A stretch of DNA of 7,553 bases. Origin: an uncultured Campylobacter sp. (lineage in GTDB: Bacteria; Campylobacterota; Campylobacteria; Campylobacterales; Campylobacteraceae). The translations under genes were made by a program, and so were the position numbers. Each line of letters opens with the position of its first letter. Positions within the stretch are counted from its first letter, which is position 1. The stretch lies in assembly GCF_938030685.1 (NCBI RefSeq), contig NZ_CALHHX010000041.1:1-7553 (forward strand). Direction: 5' to 3'. Shown here in pieces: positions 1 to 4,488 of this stretch. Below the pieces are notes generated by a model that made no database searches, had not been told where the DNA came from, and saw only the letters and a program-made list of their open reading frames with translations.

Positions 1-1157
1 TTGGTACCATCGGTCACGTTGACCATGGTAAGACTACTTTGACAGCTGCTATTTCTGCTGTTCTTTCCAGGAAGGGTCTAGCCGAGCTAAAAGACTACGA
101 CAATATCGATAACGCTCCAGAGGAAAAAGAGCGCGGTATTACTATCGCTACGTCTCACATCGAATATGAGACTGAGAAGCGTCACTATGCTCACGTTGAC
201 TGCCCTGGCCACGCCGACTACGTAAAAAATATGATTACCGGTGCGGCTCAGATGGACGGCGCTATTTTAGTTGTTTCTGCTGCGGATGGCCCTATGCCTC
301 AAACTCGCGAGCACATCTTGCTTTCTCGCCAGGTAGGCGTTCCTTATATCGTAGTTTTCCTAAACAAAACCGATATGGTCGATGATCCGGATCTTTTAGA
401 GCTAGTTGAAGAGGAAGTTAGAGATCTTTTAAAAGAGTATAAATTCCCTGGCGACGAGACCCCAATCATTAAGGGCTCTGCTCTTAAGGCTCTTGAGGAA
501 GCGAAAGCCGGACAAGACGGCGAATGGTCTGCAAAGATTATGGAGCTTATGGATGCGGTTGATAGCTATATTCCAACCCCTGTTCGCGATACCGACAAAG
601 ATTTCCTTCTTCCGATCGAAGATATTTTTTCGATTTCCGGTCGCGGTACCGTTGTAACCGGTAGAATCGAAAAAGGTATCGTTAAAGTTGGCGATACTAT
701 CGAGATCGTAGGTATTAAACCTACTCAGACTACTACCGTCACTGGCGTTGAGATGTTTAGAAAAGAGATGGATCAAGGTGAAGCCGGCGATAACGTAGGT
801 GTTTTATTGCGCGGTACTAAGAAAGAGGAAGTAGAGCGCGGTATGGTTCTATGCAAACCAAAATCGATCACTCCTCATACTAAATTTGAGGGCGAGGTTT
901 ATATCCTAACTAAAGAAGAGGGCGGACGCCATACTCCATTCTTTAATAATTATAGACCGCAGTTTTACGTTCGTACGACAGATGTTACCGGTTCGATTAC
1001 TCTTCCTGAGGGAACCGAGATGGTAATGCCTGGTGATAATGTTAAGATTACCGTTGAGCTAATCGCTCCGATTGCTCTTGAGCAAGGTACTCGCTTCGCG
1101 ATTCGCGAAGGCGGTCATACCGTAGGTTCAGGCGTCGTTTCGAAAATCATCGCTTAA
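1..1157 (+). CDS. tuf: Elongation factor Tu, 5'-truncated by the window edge
   Basis: EF-Tu is the cytoplasmic GTPase that delivers aminoacyl-tRNA to the ribosomal A site. The reading frame is already open at base 3 (first full codon Gly) and stops at TAA 1155-1157, giving 384 residues. Set against a usual epsilonproteobacterial length of about 399, only some 15 N-terminal residues are missing. In that numbering the visible motifs are the P-loop GHVDHGKT (19-26), switch I ERGIT (58-62), switch II DCPGH (81-85, with the catalytic His85), NKTD (136-139) and SAL (174-176). The beta-barrel domains 2 and 3 follow, with RGTVVTGRIEKG, the GGRHTPFFNNYRPQFY segment and the C-terminal GGHTVGSGVVSKI. 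A TTG at 39 is an internal Leu codon, not a start. The gene is intact within the window and ends 6 nt before a strong terminator. Identification is secure. Confidence 0.98.
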   Translation, partial: GTIGHVDHGKTTLTAAISAVLSRKGLAELKDYDNIDNAPEEKERGITIATSHIEYETEKRHYAHVDCPGHADYVKNMITGAAQMDGAILVVSAADGPMPQTREHILLSRQVGVPYIVVFLNKTDMVDDPDLLELVEEEVRDLLKEYKFPGDETPIIKGSALKALEEAKAGQDGEWSAKIMELMDAVDSYIPTPVRDTDKDFLLPIEDIFSISGRGTVVTGRIEKGIVKVGDTIEIVGIKPTQTTTVTGVEMFRKEMDQGEAGDNVGVLLRGTKKEEVERGMVLCKPKSITPHTKFEGEVYILTKEEGGRHTPFFNNYRPQFYVRTTDVTGSITLPEGTEMVMPGDNVKITVELIAPIALEQGTRFAIREGGHTVGSGVVSKIIA

Positions 1158-1163
1158 TTTTTT

Positions 1164-1197
1164 GCAAGCGGAATTTTAAAATTCCGCTTGCTTTTTT
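1164..1197 (+). terminator. Intrinsic terminator after tuf
   Basis: A perfect 28-base inverted repeat (1164-1191) has left arm GCAAGCGGAATT and right arm AATTCCGCTTGC around a TTAA loop. That gives a 12-bp stem, followed at once by six T (1192-1197). The stem starts 6 nt after the tuf stop codon. The T-run lies on the correct side only for + strand transcription, because the other flank is also T-rich and would read as A on the - strand. It ends only 15 nt before the rpmG start, so it probably lowers expression of the downstream genes relative to tuf rather than marking a clean operon end. Confidence 0.88.
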
Positions 1198-1212
1198 ATT
1201 CAAGGAAACCAA

Positions 1213-1386
1213 ATGGCAAAGAATTCAAGTAGAGTAAAGGTCGGATTAAAATGCTCCGAAAGTGGCGATATTAACTATACTACTTATAAAAATAGCAAAA
1301 CTACGACCGAAAAACTAGAACTTAAAAAATATTGCCCCAGATTAAAAAAGCACACGCTTCATAAAGAAGTCAAGTTAAAAGGCTAA
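1213..1386 (+). CDS. rpmG: 50S ribosomal protein L33 (bL33), two-cysteine form
   Basis: This small basic large-subunit protein sits near the ribosomal E site. The frame encodes 57 residues from ATG 1213 with AAGGA at 1202-1206 as the Shine-Dalgarno, and stops at TAA 1384-1386. Family features are the VKVGLKC start of the fold, a TYKNSKTTTEKLELKKYC middle and the C-terminal CPRLKKHTLHKEVK. Zinc-binding L33 carries two CxxC pairs. Here only the first Cys of each pair remains (Cys14 in CSES, Cys41 in CPRL), so zinc binding by four cysteines is not possible. That makes this a non-zinc (C-minus-like) version. The gene lies between the tuf terminator and tRNA-Trp, the usual place in this lineage. 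Identification is secure despite the short length. Confidence 0.95.
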   Translation: MAKNSSRVKVGLKCSESGDINYTTYKNSKTTTEKLELKKYCPRLKKHTLHKEVKLKG

Positions 1387-1393
1387 TTGTTAT

Positions 1394-1469
1394 AGGGCAA
1401 TAGCTCCAACGGTAGAGCGCCGGATTCCAAATCCGATGGTTGGGGGTTCGAATCCCTCTTGCCCTGCCA
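1394..1469 (+). tRNA. trnW: tRNA-Trp (anticodon CCA)
   Basis: A 76-nt cloverleaf can be drawn by hand. The acceptor stem pairs AGGGCAA (1394-1400) with TTGCCCT (1459-1465), followed by discriminator G1466 and an encoded CCA (1467-1469). The D stem is GCTC/GAGC with a CAACGGTA loop. The anticodon loop TTCCAAA has CCA at 1427-1429, and the T arm is GGGGG-TTCGAAT-CCCTC. The CCA anticodon reads UGG, so this is tRNA-Trp. Two details are less regular: the base pair at the foot of the anticodon stem (27-43) is C1420 against A1436, and position 14 is C rather than the usual A. It starts 7 nt after the rpmG stop and ends 12 nt before secE, so it must be cut out of a shared transcript unless it has its own promoter. 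Confidence 0.97.
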
Positions 1470-1470
1470 C

Positions 1471-1474
1471 GAGG
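1471..1474 (+). promoter_or_regulatory. Ribosome binding site of secE, abutting the tRNA 3' end
   Basis: GAGG at 1471-1474 lies 7 nt before the ATG at 1482 and two bases after the tRNA CCA end. It fixes the secE start. The frame is open further upstream (for example a TTG at 1440), but that codon is inside the tRNA gene. After tRNA 3' processing, the remaining mRNA would begin almost exactly at this site. Confidence 0.75.
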
Positions 1475-1481
1475 ATTGGGT

Positions 1482-1655
1482 ATGGAAAAAGTAAAAGAGT
1501 ATTATAAACAAGCAAAGATAGAGTTAGATAAGGTAATTTTCCCGACTAAAGATCAGACTAAAACAGCATATATCTCTGTAGTAGTCGTAGTCGTAGTTAT
1601 CGCACTGTTCTTAGCGCTAGTGGATCTTATTATGTCCGCTTTGATAACTGCTTAA
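1482..1655 (+). CDS. secE: Preprotein translocase subunit SecE
   Basis: SecE clamps the two halves of SecY in the inner-membrane SecYEG translocon and is essential for protein export. From ATG 1482 the product is 57 residues, the compact single-helix type found in most bacteria rather than the three-helix E. coli type. Residues 1-28 form the amphipathic cytoplasmic part, with YYKQAKIELDKVIFPTKDQ; the usual W-P-T motif reads F-P-T here. Residues about 30-55 form one transmembrane helix, starting with seven consecutive valines (33-39) followed by IALFLALVDLIMSALI. The position directly before nusG is nearly universal in bacteria and strongly supports the call. The spacer to nusG is 14 nt, so co-translation from one mRNA is likely. 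Confidence 0.95.
   Translation: MEKVKEYYKQAKIELDKVIFPTKDQTKTAYISVVVVVVVIALFLALVDLIMSALITA
1581..1598 (+). repeat. Hexanucleotide tandem repeat in the SecE membrane helix
   Basis: GTAGTC, GTAGTC and GTAGTT follow one another in frame. With the preceding GTA (1578-1580) they encode seven valines at residues 33-39 of SecE. Gain or loss of one unit would add or remove two valines without shifting the frame. Confidence 0.8.
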
Positions 1656-1669
1656 GTAAGGATCGCAAT

Positions 1670-2200
1670 ATGGCAAATAAATGGTATGCGATACAAACTT
1701 ACGCCGGCAGCGAGATGGCGGTAAAGCGCGCAATAGAAGCGCTAAAAGAGGACGAAGCGCTTGAGACTAAGATCGGCGAAGTGCTAGTGCCTACCGAAGA
1801 TGTTATAGAGGTCAAAAATACAAAGCAAACCATTAAAGAGCGTAGCTTATATCCAGGGTATTGTTTTGCAAATTTAGATTTGGATACCACTTTATGGCAT
1901 AGAATTCAGATGCTGCCTAAGGTCAGTCGCTTTATCGGCGAGGCGAAAAAACCCTCTCCGCTACCGGAAAAAGATATCGAAATAATTCTAGAAAAGATCA
2001 ATAATCGCGAGGCTCCTAAGCCGAAGATAAATTTTGAAGACGGAGAGACGGTTAGGATCGTCGACGGACCTTTTGCTAATTTCAACGGCATCGTAGAAGA
2101 GTATGATATGATCCACGGCAAGCTTCGCCTTAATGTTTCGATCTTCGGACGAAGCACGCCGATTGAAATTTCATACTCGCAAGTTGAAAAGATTATTTAA
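1670..2200 (+). CDS. nusG: Transcription termination/antitermination protein NusG
   Basis: NusG binds the RNA polymerase clamp, suppresses pausing, and contacts Rho or ribosomal protein S10 through its C-terminal domain. The product has 176 residues, close to the normal 175-185. The NGN domain (about 3-110) shows WYAIQTYAGSE at 5-15 and YPGYCFANLDLD at 61-72. The KOW domain (about 122-176) shows FEDGETVRIVDGPFANFNG at 122-140 and the NVSIFGRSTPIEISYSQVEKI ending. A linker with REAPKPKI joins the two. ATG 1670 is preceded by TAAGGA at 1657-1662. No inserted domain or extra KOW is present, so this is the housekeeping NusG and not a specialised paralogue. Its position between secE and rplK is the canonical one. 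Confidence 0.98.
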   Translation: MANKWYAIQTYAGSEMAVKRAIEALKEDEALETKIGEVLVPTEDVIEVKNTKQTIKERSLYPGYCFANLDLDTTLWHRIQMLPKVSRFIGEAKKPSPLPEKDIEIILEKINNREAPKPKINFEDGETVRIVDGPFANFNGIVEEYDMIHGKLRLNVSIFGRSTPIEISYSQVEKII

Positions 2201-2220
2201 ATTTTATAAGGAGTAAATTT

Positions 2221-2646
2221 ATGGCTAAGAAAGTTGTTGGCGAAATCAAGCTGCAAATAGCGGCCGCAAAAGCAAATCCAAGCCCGCCGGTAGGTCCTGC
2301 GCTAGGTCAAAAGGGCGTTAATATTATGGAATTTTGCAAAGCGTTTAACGAGCGAACCAAAGATATGGCAGGCTTCAATATTCCTGTTATCATCACGGTT
2401 TATGCCGATAAAAGCTTTACTTTCATCACTAAACAACCGCCTGCGACGGATTTGATCAAAAAAGCGGCGAAGATAGATAAGGGTTCGGACAACCCTCTTA
2501 AAAAGAAGGTAGCATCCTTAACTAAGGCTCAGGTTTTAGAGATCGTCGAGAAAAAGATCGCCGATCTGAATACTAAAGATAGAGAGCAGGCGGCTAGGAT
2601 TATAGCGGGTTCGGCTCGTTCTATGGGTATTACGGTCACCGACTAG
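2221..2646 (+). CDS. rplK: 50S ribosomal protein L11 (uL11)
   Basis: L11 forms the base of the factor-binding stalk with 23S rRNA helices 43-44, where EF-Tu and EF-G dock and where RelA senses stalled ribosomes. The product has 141 residues, the standard length. The N-terminal domain (1-70) carries the proline-rich segment ANPSPPVGPALGQKG (18-32), which forms the thiostrepton-site cleft. The C-terminal RNA-binding domain (about 75-141) ends in the conserved GSARSMGI (130-137). The start at ATG 2221 has a strong TAAGGAG eight nt upstream and lies only 20 nt after nusG, which leaves no room for a long leader such as the L1 operator found ahead of rplK in E. coli. Confidence 0.98.
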   Translation: MAKKVVGEIKLQIAAAKANPSPPVGPALGQKGVNIMEFCKAFNERTKDMAGFNIPVIITVYADKSFTFITKQPPATDLIKKAAKIDKGSDNPLKKKVASLTKAQVLEIVEKKIADLNTKDREQAARIIAGSARSMGITVTD

Positions 2647-2678
2647 ACCTTTTGACCGCTAAGGTTTAAAAAAGCGGT
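2645..2678 (+). promoter_or_regulatory. Candidate H-type RNA pseudoknot in the rplK-rplA spacer
   Basis: Two short helices interleave here. Helix 1 pairs ACCTT (2647-2651) with AAGGT (2661-2665), extendable by a G-U and an A-U pair to 2645/2667. Helix 2 pairs ACCGCT (2655-2660) with AGCGGT (2673-2678). The order of the strands is helix 1 left, helix 2 left, helix 1 right, helix 2 right. The first linker is 3 nt (TTG), the helices abut with no gap (2660/2661), and the last linker is A-rich (2666-2672). That matches the geometry of a classical H-type pseudoknot. If the pseudoknot does not form, the two hairpins are mutually exclusive only in part. It ends 14 nt before the GGAG of rplA, so a role in translation of L1 is possible. 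This is drawn by eye and the function is inference. Confidence 0.4.
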
Positions 2679-2702
2679 AGCACTTTAATTGCGGAGAAAT
2701 AT

Positions 2703-3404
2703 ATGCCAAAAAATTCAAAAAGATTCAACGAACTTTTAAAAAAAGTTGACGTAAATAAAATTTATAGTGTAGACGAAGCGGTAAGCACGGTAAAAACTCT
2801 AGCTTCTGCTAAATTTGATGAGACGGTGGAGATCGCTCTTAAACTAAACGTAGATCCAAGACATGCCGATCAGATGGTGCGCGGCTCGGTCGTTTTACCT
2901 GCCGGTACTGGCAAGAGCGTTCGCGTAGCCGTGATCGCAAAGGACGCAAAGGCTAGCGAGGCTAGCGAAGCGGGTGCCGATATCGTGGGTGCCGATGATC
3001 TGATTGAAGAGATTCAAAAAGGAAATATAAATTTCGATGTTCTTATCGCTACTCCAAATTTAATGGGACTAGTCGGTAAGGTAGGTCGTATTCTCGGTCC
3101 AAAAGGCGTTATGCCGAACCCTAAAACCGGTACCGTTACTATGGATGTCGCTCAGGCCGTTAAAAATGCTAAGGGTGGACAGGTAAATTTCCGCGTCGAT
3201 AAGCAGGGAAATATCCACGCAGGCCTTGGCAAGGCGAGCTTTAGCAAAGAGCAGCTTTTAGACAATCTTACGACGTTTATCAAAACCATAAATAAGCATA
3301 AGCCAGCGACTGCGAAGGGTAGATACGTAACTCATGCATCGCTTTCACTTACTATGAGTCCTGCGGTTACGCTGGATAATCAAGAAATAATCGATTTAAA
3401 ATAA
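2703..3404 (+). CDS. rplA: 50S ribosomal protein L1 (uL1)
   Basis: L1 forms the mobile stalk at the ribosomal E site that moves deacylated tRNA out. In many bacteria it also represses its own mRNA. The product has 233 residues, the usual size. Domain I and the rRNA-contacting part begin with KFDETVEIALKLNVDPRHADQ (38-57, split here only by reading) and GSVVLPAGTGK (61-71). The central domain II runs over about 72-160 and contains the family signature LGPKGVMPNPKTGTV (131-145). The chain closes with GKASFSKEQL (176-185) and the SLSLTMSPAV strand. ATG 2703 has GGAG at 2693-2696, 6 nt before it. The gene follows rplK by 56 nt, the standard L11-L1 pair. Nothing is missing or inserted. Confidence 0.98.
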   Translation: MPKNSKRFNELLKKVDVNKIYSVDEAVSTVKTLASAKFDETVEIALKLNVDPRHADQMVRGSVVLPAGTGKSVRVAVIAKDAKASEASEAGADIVGADDLIEEIQKGNINFDVLIATPNLMGLVGKVGRILGPKGVMPNPKTGTVTMDVAQAVKNAKGGQVNFRVDKQGNIHAGLGKASFSKEQLLDNLTTFIKTINKHKPATAKGRYVTHASLSLTMSPAVTLDNQEIIDLK

Positions 3405-3434
3405 AATTTTAAATTTTTATCTTAGATTGGAGAT

Positions 3435-3505
3435 AGCTCAAGGTTTTTAACTTAATTGATCGAAATTTTAAAATTTCGATCGCTTGGCTTGAAATCACCG
3501 ATCGG
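3435..3505 (+). promoter_or_regulatory. Candidate structured leader controlling rplJ-rplL
   Basis: The 113-nt spacer between rplA and rplJ is the longest in the window and is highly foldable. An outer helix pairs TCAAG (3438-3442) with CTTGG (3483-3487), possibly extended by AGC with GCT (3435-3437/3487-3489) across a bulge. It encloses an unpaired 5' strand (3443-3457) and the palindromic hairpin at 3458-3481. A second copy of CGATCG at 3499-3504, just before the AAAGGAG Shine-Dalgarno (3506-3512), could pair with CGATCG at 3477-3482 instead. That would break the palindrome stem and bring structure against the ribosome site. In E. coli and relatives, L10 bound to L7/L12 represses rplJL through such a leader, so this is the natural place for an L10 leader. 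The first 30 nt (3405-3434) are AT-rich with no convincing promoter. Confidence 0.45.
3458..3481. repeat. Perfect 24-bp palindrome in the rplJ leader
   Basis: Arms GATCGAAATT and AATTTCGATC flank a TTAA centre. As RNA this gives a 10-bp hairpin with a four-base loop. It is followed by GCTTGGCTTG, not by a T-run, so it does not look like an intrinsic terminator. The centre AATTTTAAAATT is shared with the hairpins at 1164-1191 and 4402-4421. Confidence 0.85.
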
Positions 3506-3512
3506 AAAGGAG
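3506..3512 (+). promoter_or_regulatory. Strong ribosome binding site of rplJ
   Basis: AAAGGAG lies 5 nt before ATG 3518 and fixes the start of L10. It is directly preceded by the palindrome CCGATCGG (3498-3505), whose core can pair with the 3' arm of the leader hairpin, so access to this site may depend on leader folding. Confidence 0.8.
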
Positions 3513-3517
3513 ACCTA

Positions 3518-3997
3518 ATGACGAGAGACGAAAAATCAAAGATAGTAGCGGAGCTTGGCGAGGCTTTTAAGGCTAGCGAAGCTATAGTAATTTCCGATTT
3601 TAAAGGCCTTAGCGTTAAGCAGCTTGAAGATCTTAGAAATAGCGCGCGCGAAGCGGGCGTAAAGGTTCGGGTTATTAAAAACACCCTAGCTAATATCGCA
3701 TTAAAAAATGCCGAAAAAAACGGACTTAGCTTTAAAGATACCAATATCTTCTTATGGGGCGAGCAGCTTTCTGTATGTAAAGTAGCGGCTAAATTTGAAG
3801 AGAAAAATGAAATTTTTAAGCTTAAGACCGCTCATATCGATGGGGAAGTAGCCGGCGTAGATAAGATTAGAGCGCTTTCGAAGATGCCTTCGAGAGACGA
3901 GCTTATCGCGATGTTACTTCAAGTATGGAATGCGCCGATTCAAAATTTTACGATCGGCCTCAATGCGCTTAAGCAGAAAAAAGAAGCTAGCGCTTAA
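3518..3997 (+). CDS. rplJ: 50S ribosomal protein L10 (uL10)
   Basis: L10 anchors the L7/L12 dimers to the stalk base beside L11. The product has 159 residues, near the usual 155-175. The N-terminal rRNA-binding domain contains EAIVISDFKGLSVKQLEDLR (21-40) and the family signature VRVIKNTLANIAL (50-62). The C-terminal part (about 125-155) is a long helix, with DELIAMLLQVWNAPIQNF then TIGLNALKQKKEA, where L7/L12 N-termini dock. ATG 3518 follows a strong AAAGGAG. The rplJ stop is 20 nt before the rplL start, so the two are co-translated from one message. In E. coli L10-L7/L12 represses this pair at the leader, and the structured leader upstream fits that scheme. Confidence 0.97.
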   Translation: MTRDEKSKIVAELGEAFKASEAIVISDFKGLSVKQLEDLRNSAREAGVKVRVIKNTLANIALKNAEKNGLSFKDTNIFLWGEQLSVCKVAAKFEEKNEIFKLKTAHIDGEVAGVDKIRALSKMPSRDELIAMLLQVWNAPIQNFTIGLNALKQKKEASA

Positions 3998-4017
3998 TTA
4001 AAATTTAGGAGAATAAA

Positions 4018-4398
4018 ATGGCAATTTCAAAAGAAGATGTTTTAGAGTATATCTCTAATCTTTCGGTGCTAGAGCTTAGCGAGTTAGTTAAAGAATTCGA
4101 AGAAAAATTCGGCGTAAGCGCAGCTCCAGTTATGGTAGCAGGCGGCGCAGGTGCTGGCGGCGCAGGTGCGGCAGCGGCTGAAGAGAAAACGGAATTCGAC
4201 GTCGTATTGCTTGATGCGGGCGATAAGAAAATCAACGTAATTAAGGTTGTTCGCGCCTTAACGGGCCTTGGTCTAAAAGAAGCCAAAGACGCTACCGAGG
4301 CTACTCCGTCCGTTCTTAAAGAGGGACTTAACAAAGAAGACGCCGAGAAGGCTAAAAAAGAGCTTGAAGAAGCAGGCGCTAAAGTCGAACTCAAATAA
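4018..4398 (+). CDS. rplL: 50S ribosomal protein L7/L12 (bL12)
   Basis: L7/L12 is the multicopy flexible stalk protein that recruits EF-Tu, EF-G, IF2 and RF3 and stimulates their GTPase activity. The product has 126 residues. The N-terminal dimerisation domain (1-33) includes VLEYISNLSVLELSELVKEF. The Ala/Gly hinge covers about 35-56. The C-terminal factor-binding domain (57-126) contains EKTEFDVVLLDAGDKKI, VIKVVRALTGLGLKEAKD (74-91) and the final AKKELEEAGAKVELK. The stretch after KEAKD reads ATEATPSVLKEGL, where many bacteria have a V-E-x-x-P-x-x-(V/L)-K-E pattern. ATG 4018 has AGGAG at 4007-4011. It is the last ribosomal gene before rpoB, as in most bacteria. Confidence 0.98.
   Translation: MAISKEDVLEYISNLSVLELSELVKEFEEKFGVSAAPVMVAGGAGAGGAGAAAAEEKTEFDVVLLDAGDKKINVIKVVRALTGLGLKEAKDATEATPSVLKEGLNKEDAEKAKKELEEAGAKVELK
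4141..4170 (+). repeat. 15-bp tandem repeat in the L7/L12 hinge
   Basis: Two adjoining copies of a 15-base unit (4141-4155 and 4156-4170) differ only in their last base. Each encodes Gly-Gly-Ala-Gly-Ala, residues 42-46 and 47-51. Unit gain or loss would change hinge length by five residues in frame. Confidence 0.85.
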
Positions 4399-4401
4399 AT
4401 C

Positions 4402-4421
4402 GCGGAATTTTAAAATTTCGC
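4402..4421 (+). promoter_or_regulatory. Hairpin just after rplL
   Basis: Arms GCGGAATT and AATTTCGC close a TTAA loop, with one G-U pair (4405/4418), 3 nt after the rplL stop. No T-run follows (CATACAAATG), so on its own it is unlikely to terminate transcription. A 3'-end stabiliser or processing site for the rplJL message is possible. It shares its centre with the tuf terminator and the rplJ leader palindrome. Confidence 0.6.
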
Positions 4422-4431
4422 ATACAAATGT

Positions 4432-4464
4432 GTGCCGGTGCGTCGCAGCGGCACTTCTTTCTTT
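4432..4464 (+). terminator. Candidate attenuator/terminator between rplL and rpoB
   Basis: GTGCCG (4432-4437) pairs with CGGCAC (4449-4454). Inside, TGC (4439-4441) pairs with GCA (4445-4447) across a G-G mismatch, closing a three-base loop. The tail TTCTTTCTTT (4455-4464) has eight T in ten bases. A GC-rich stem with an imperfect T-run suggests a leaky terminator. In E. coli an attenuator lies in this same spacer and lets only part of the ribosomal-protein transcription reach rpoBC, so partial read-through here would make sense. Not proven by sequence alone. Confidence 0.5.
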
Positions 4465-4477
4465 AAAATACAACTAC

Positions 4478-4481
4478 GAGG
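4478..4481 (+). promoter_or_regulatory. Ribosome binding site of rpoB
   Basis: GAGG lies 7 nt before ATG 4489 and supports this start. The encoded N-terminus from this ATG matches the start of other bacterial beta subunits, and the GTG at 4484 is out of frame. Confidence 0.7.
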
Positions 4482-4488
4482 TAGTGGA

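Noticed and set aside
1440..1481. Upstream in-frame extension of secE starting at TTG 1440
   Set aside because: It begins inside the tRNA-Trp T arm. The ATG at 1482 has its own GAGG and gives a normal SecE N-terminus.
3418..3423. TATCTT as a possible -10 box for a promoter ahead of rplJ
   Set aside because: It is a weak match in an AT-rich stretch without a recognisable upstream element. A promoter here is plausible by analogy to E. coli, but the sequence does not support placing it.
3458..3481. Palindrome in the rplJ leader as an intrinsic terminator of rplK-rplA
   Set aside because: No T-run follows the stem; the next bases are GCTTGGCTTG.
4464..4469. TAAAAT as a possible -10 box of an rpoB promoter
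   Set aside because: It overlaps the T-rich tail of the hairpin, has no clear upstream element, and would leave only about a dozen bases of leader. AT-rich spacers give such hexamers by chance.
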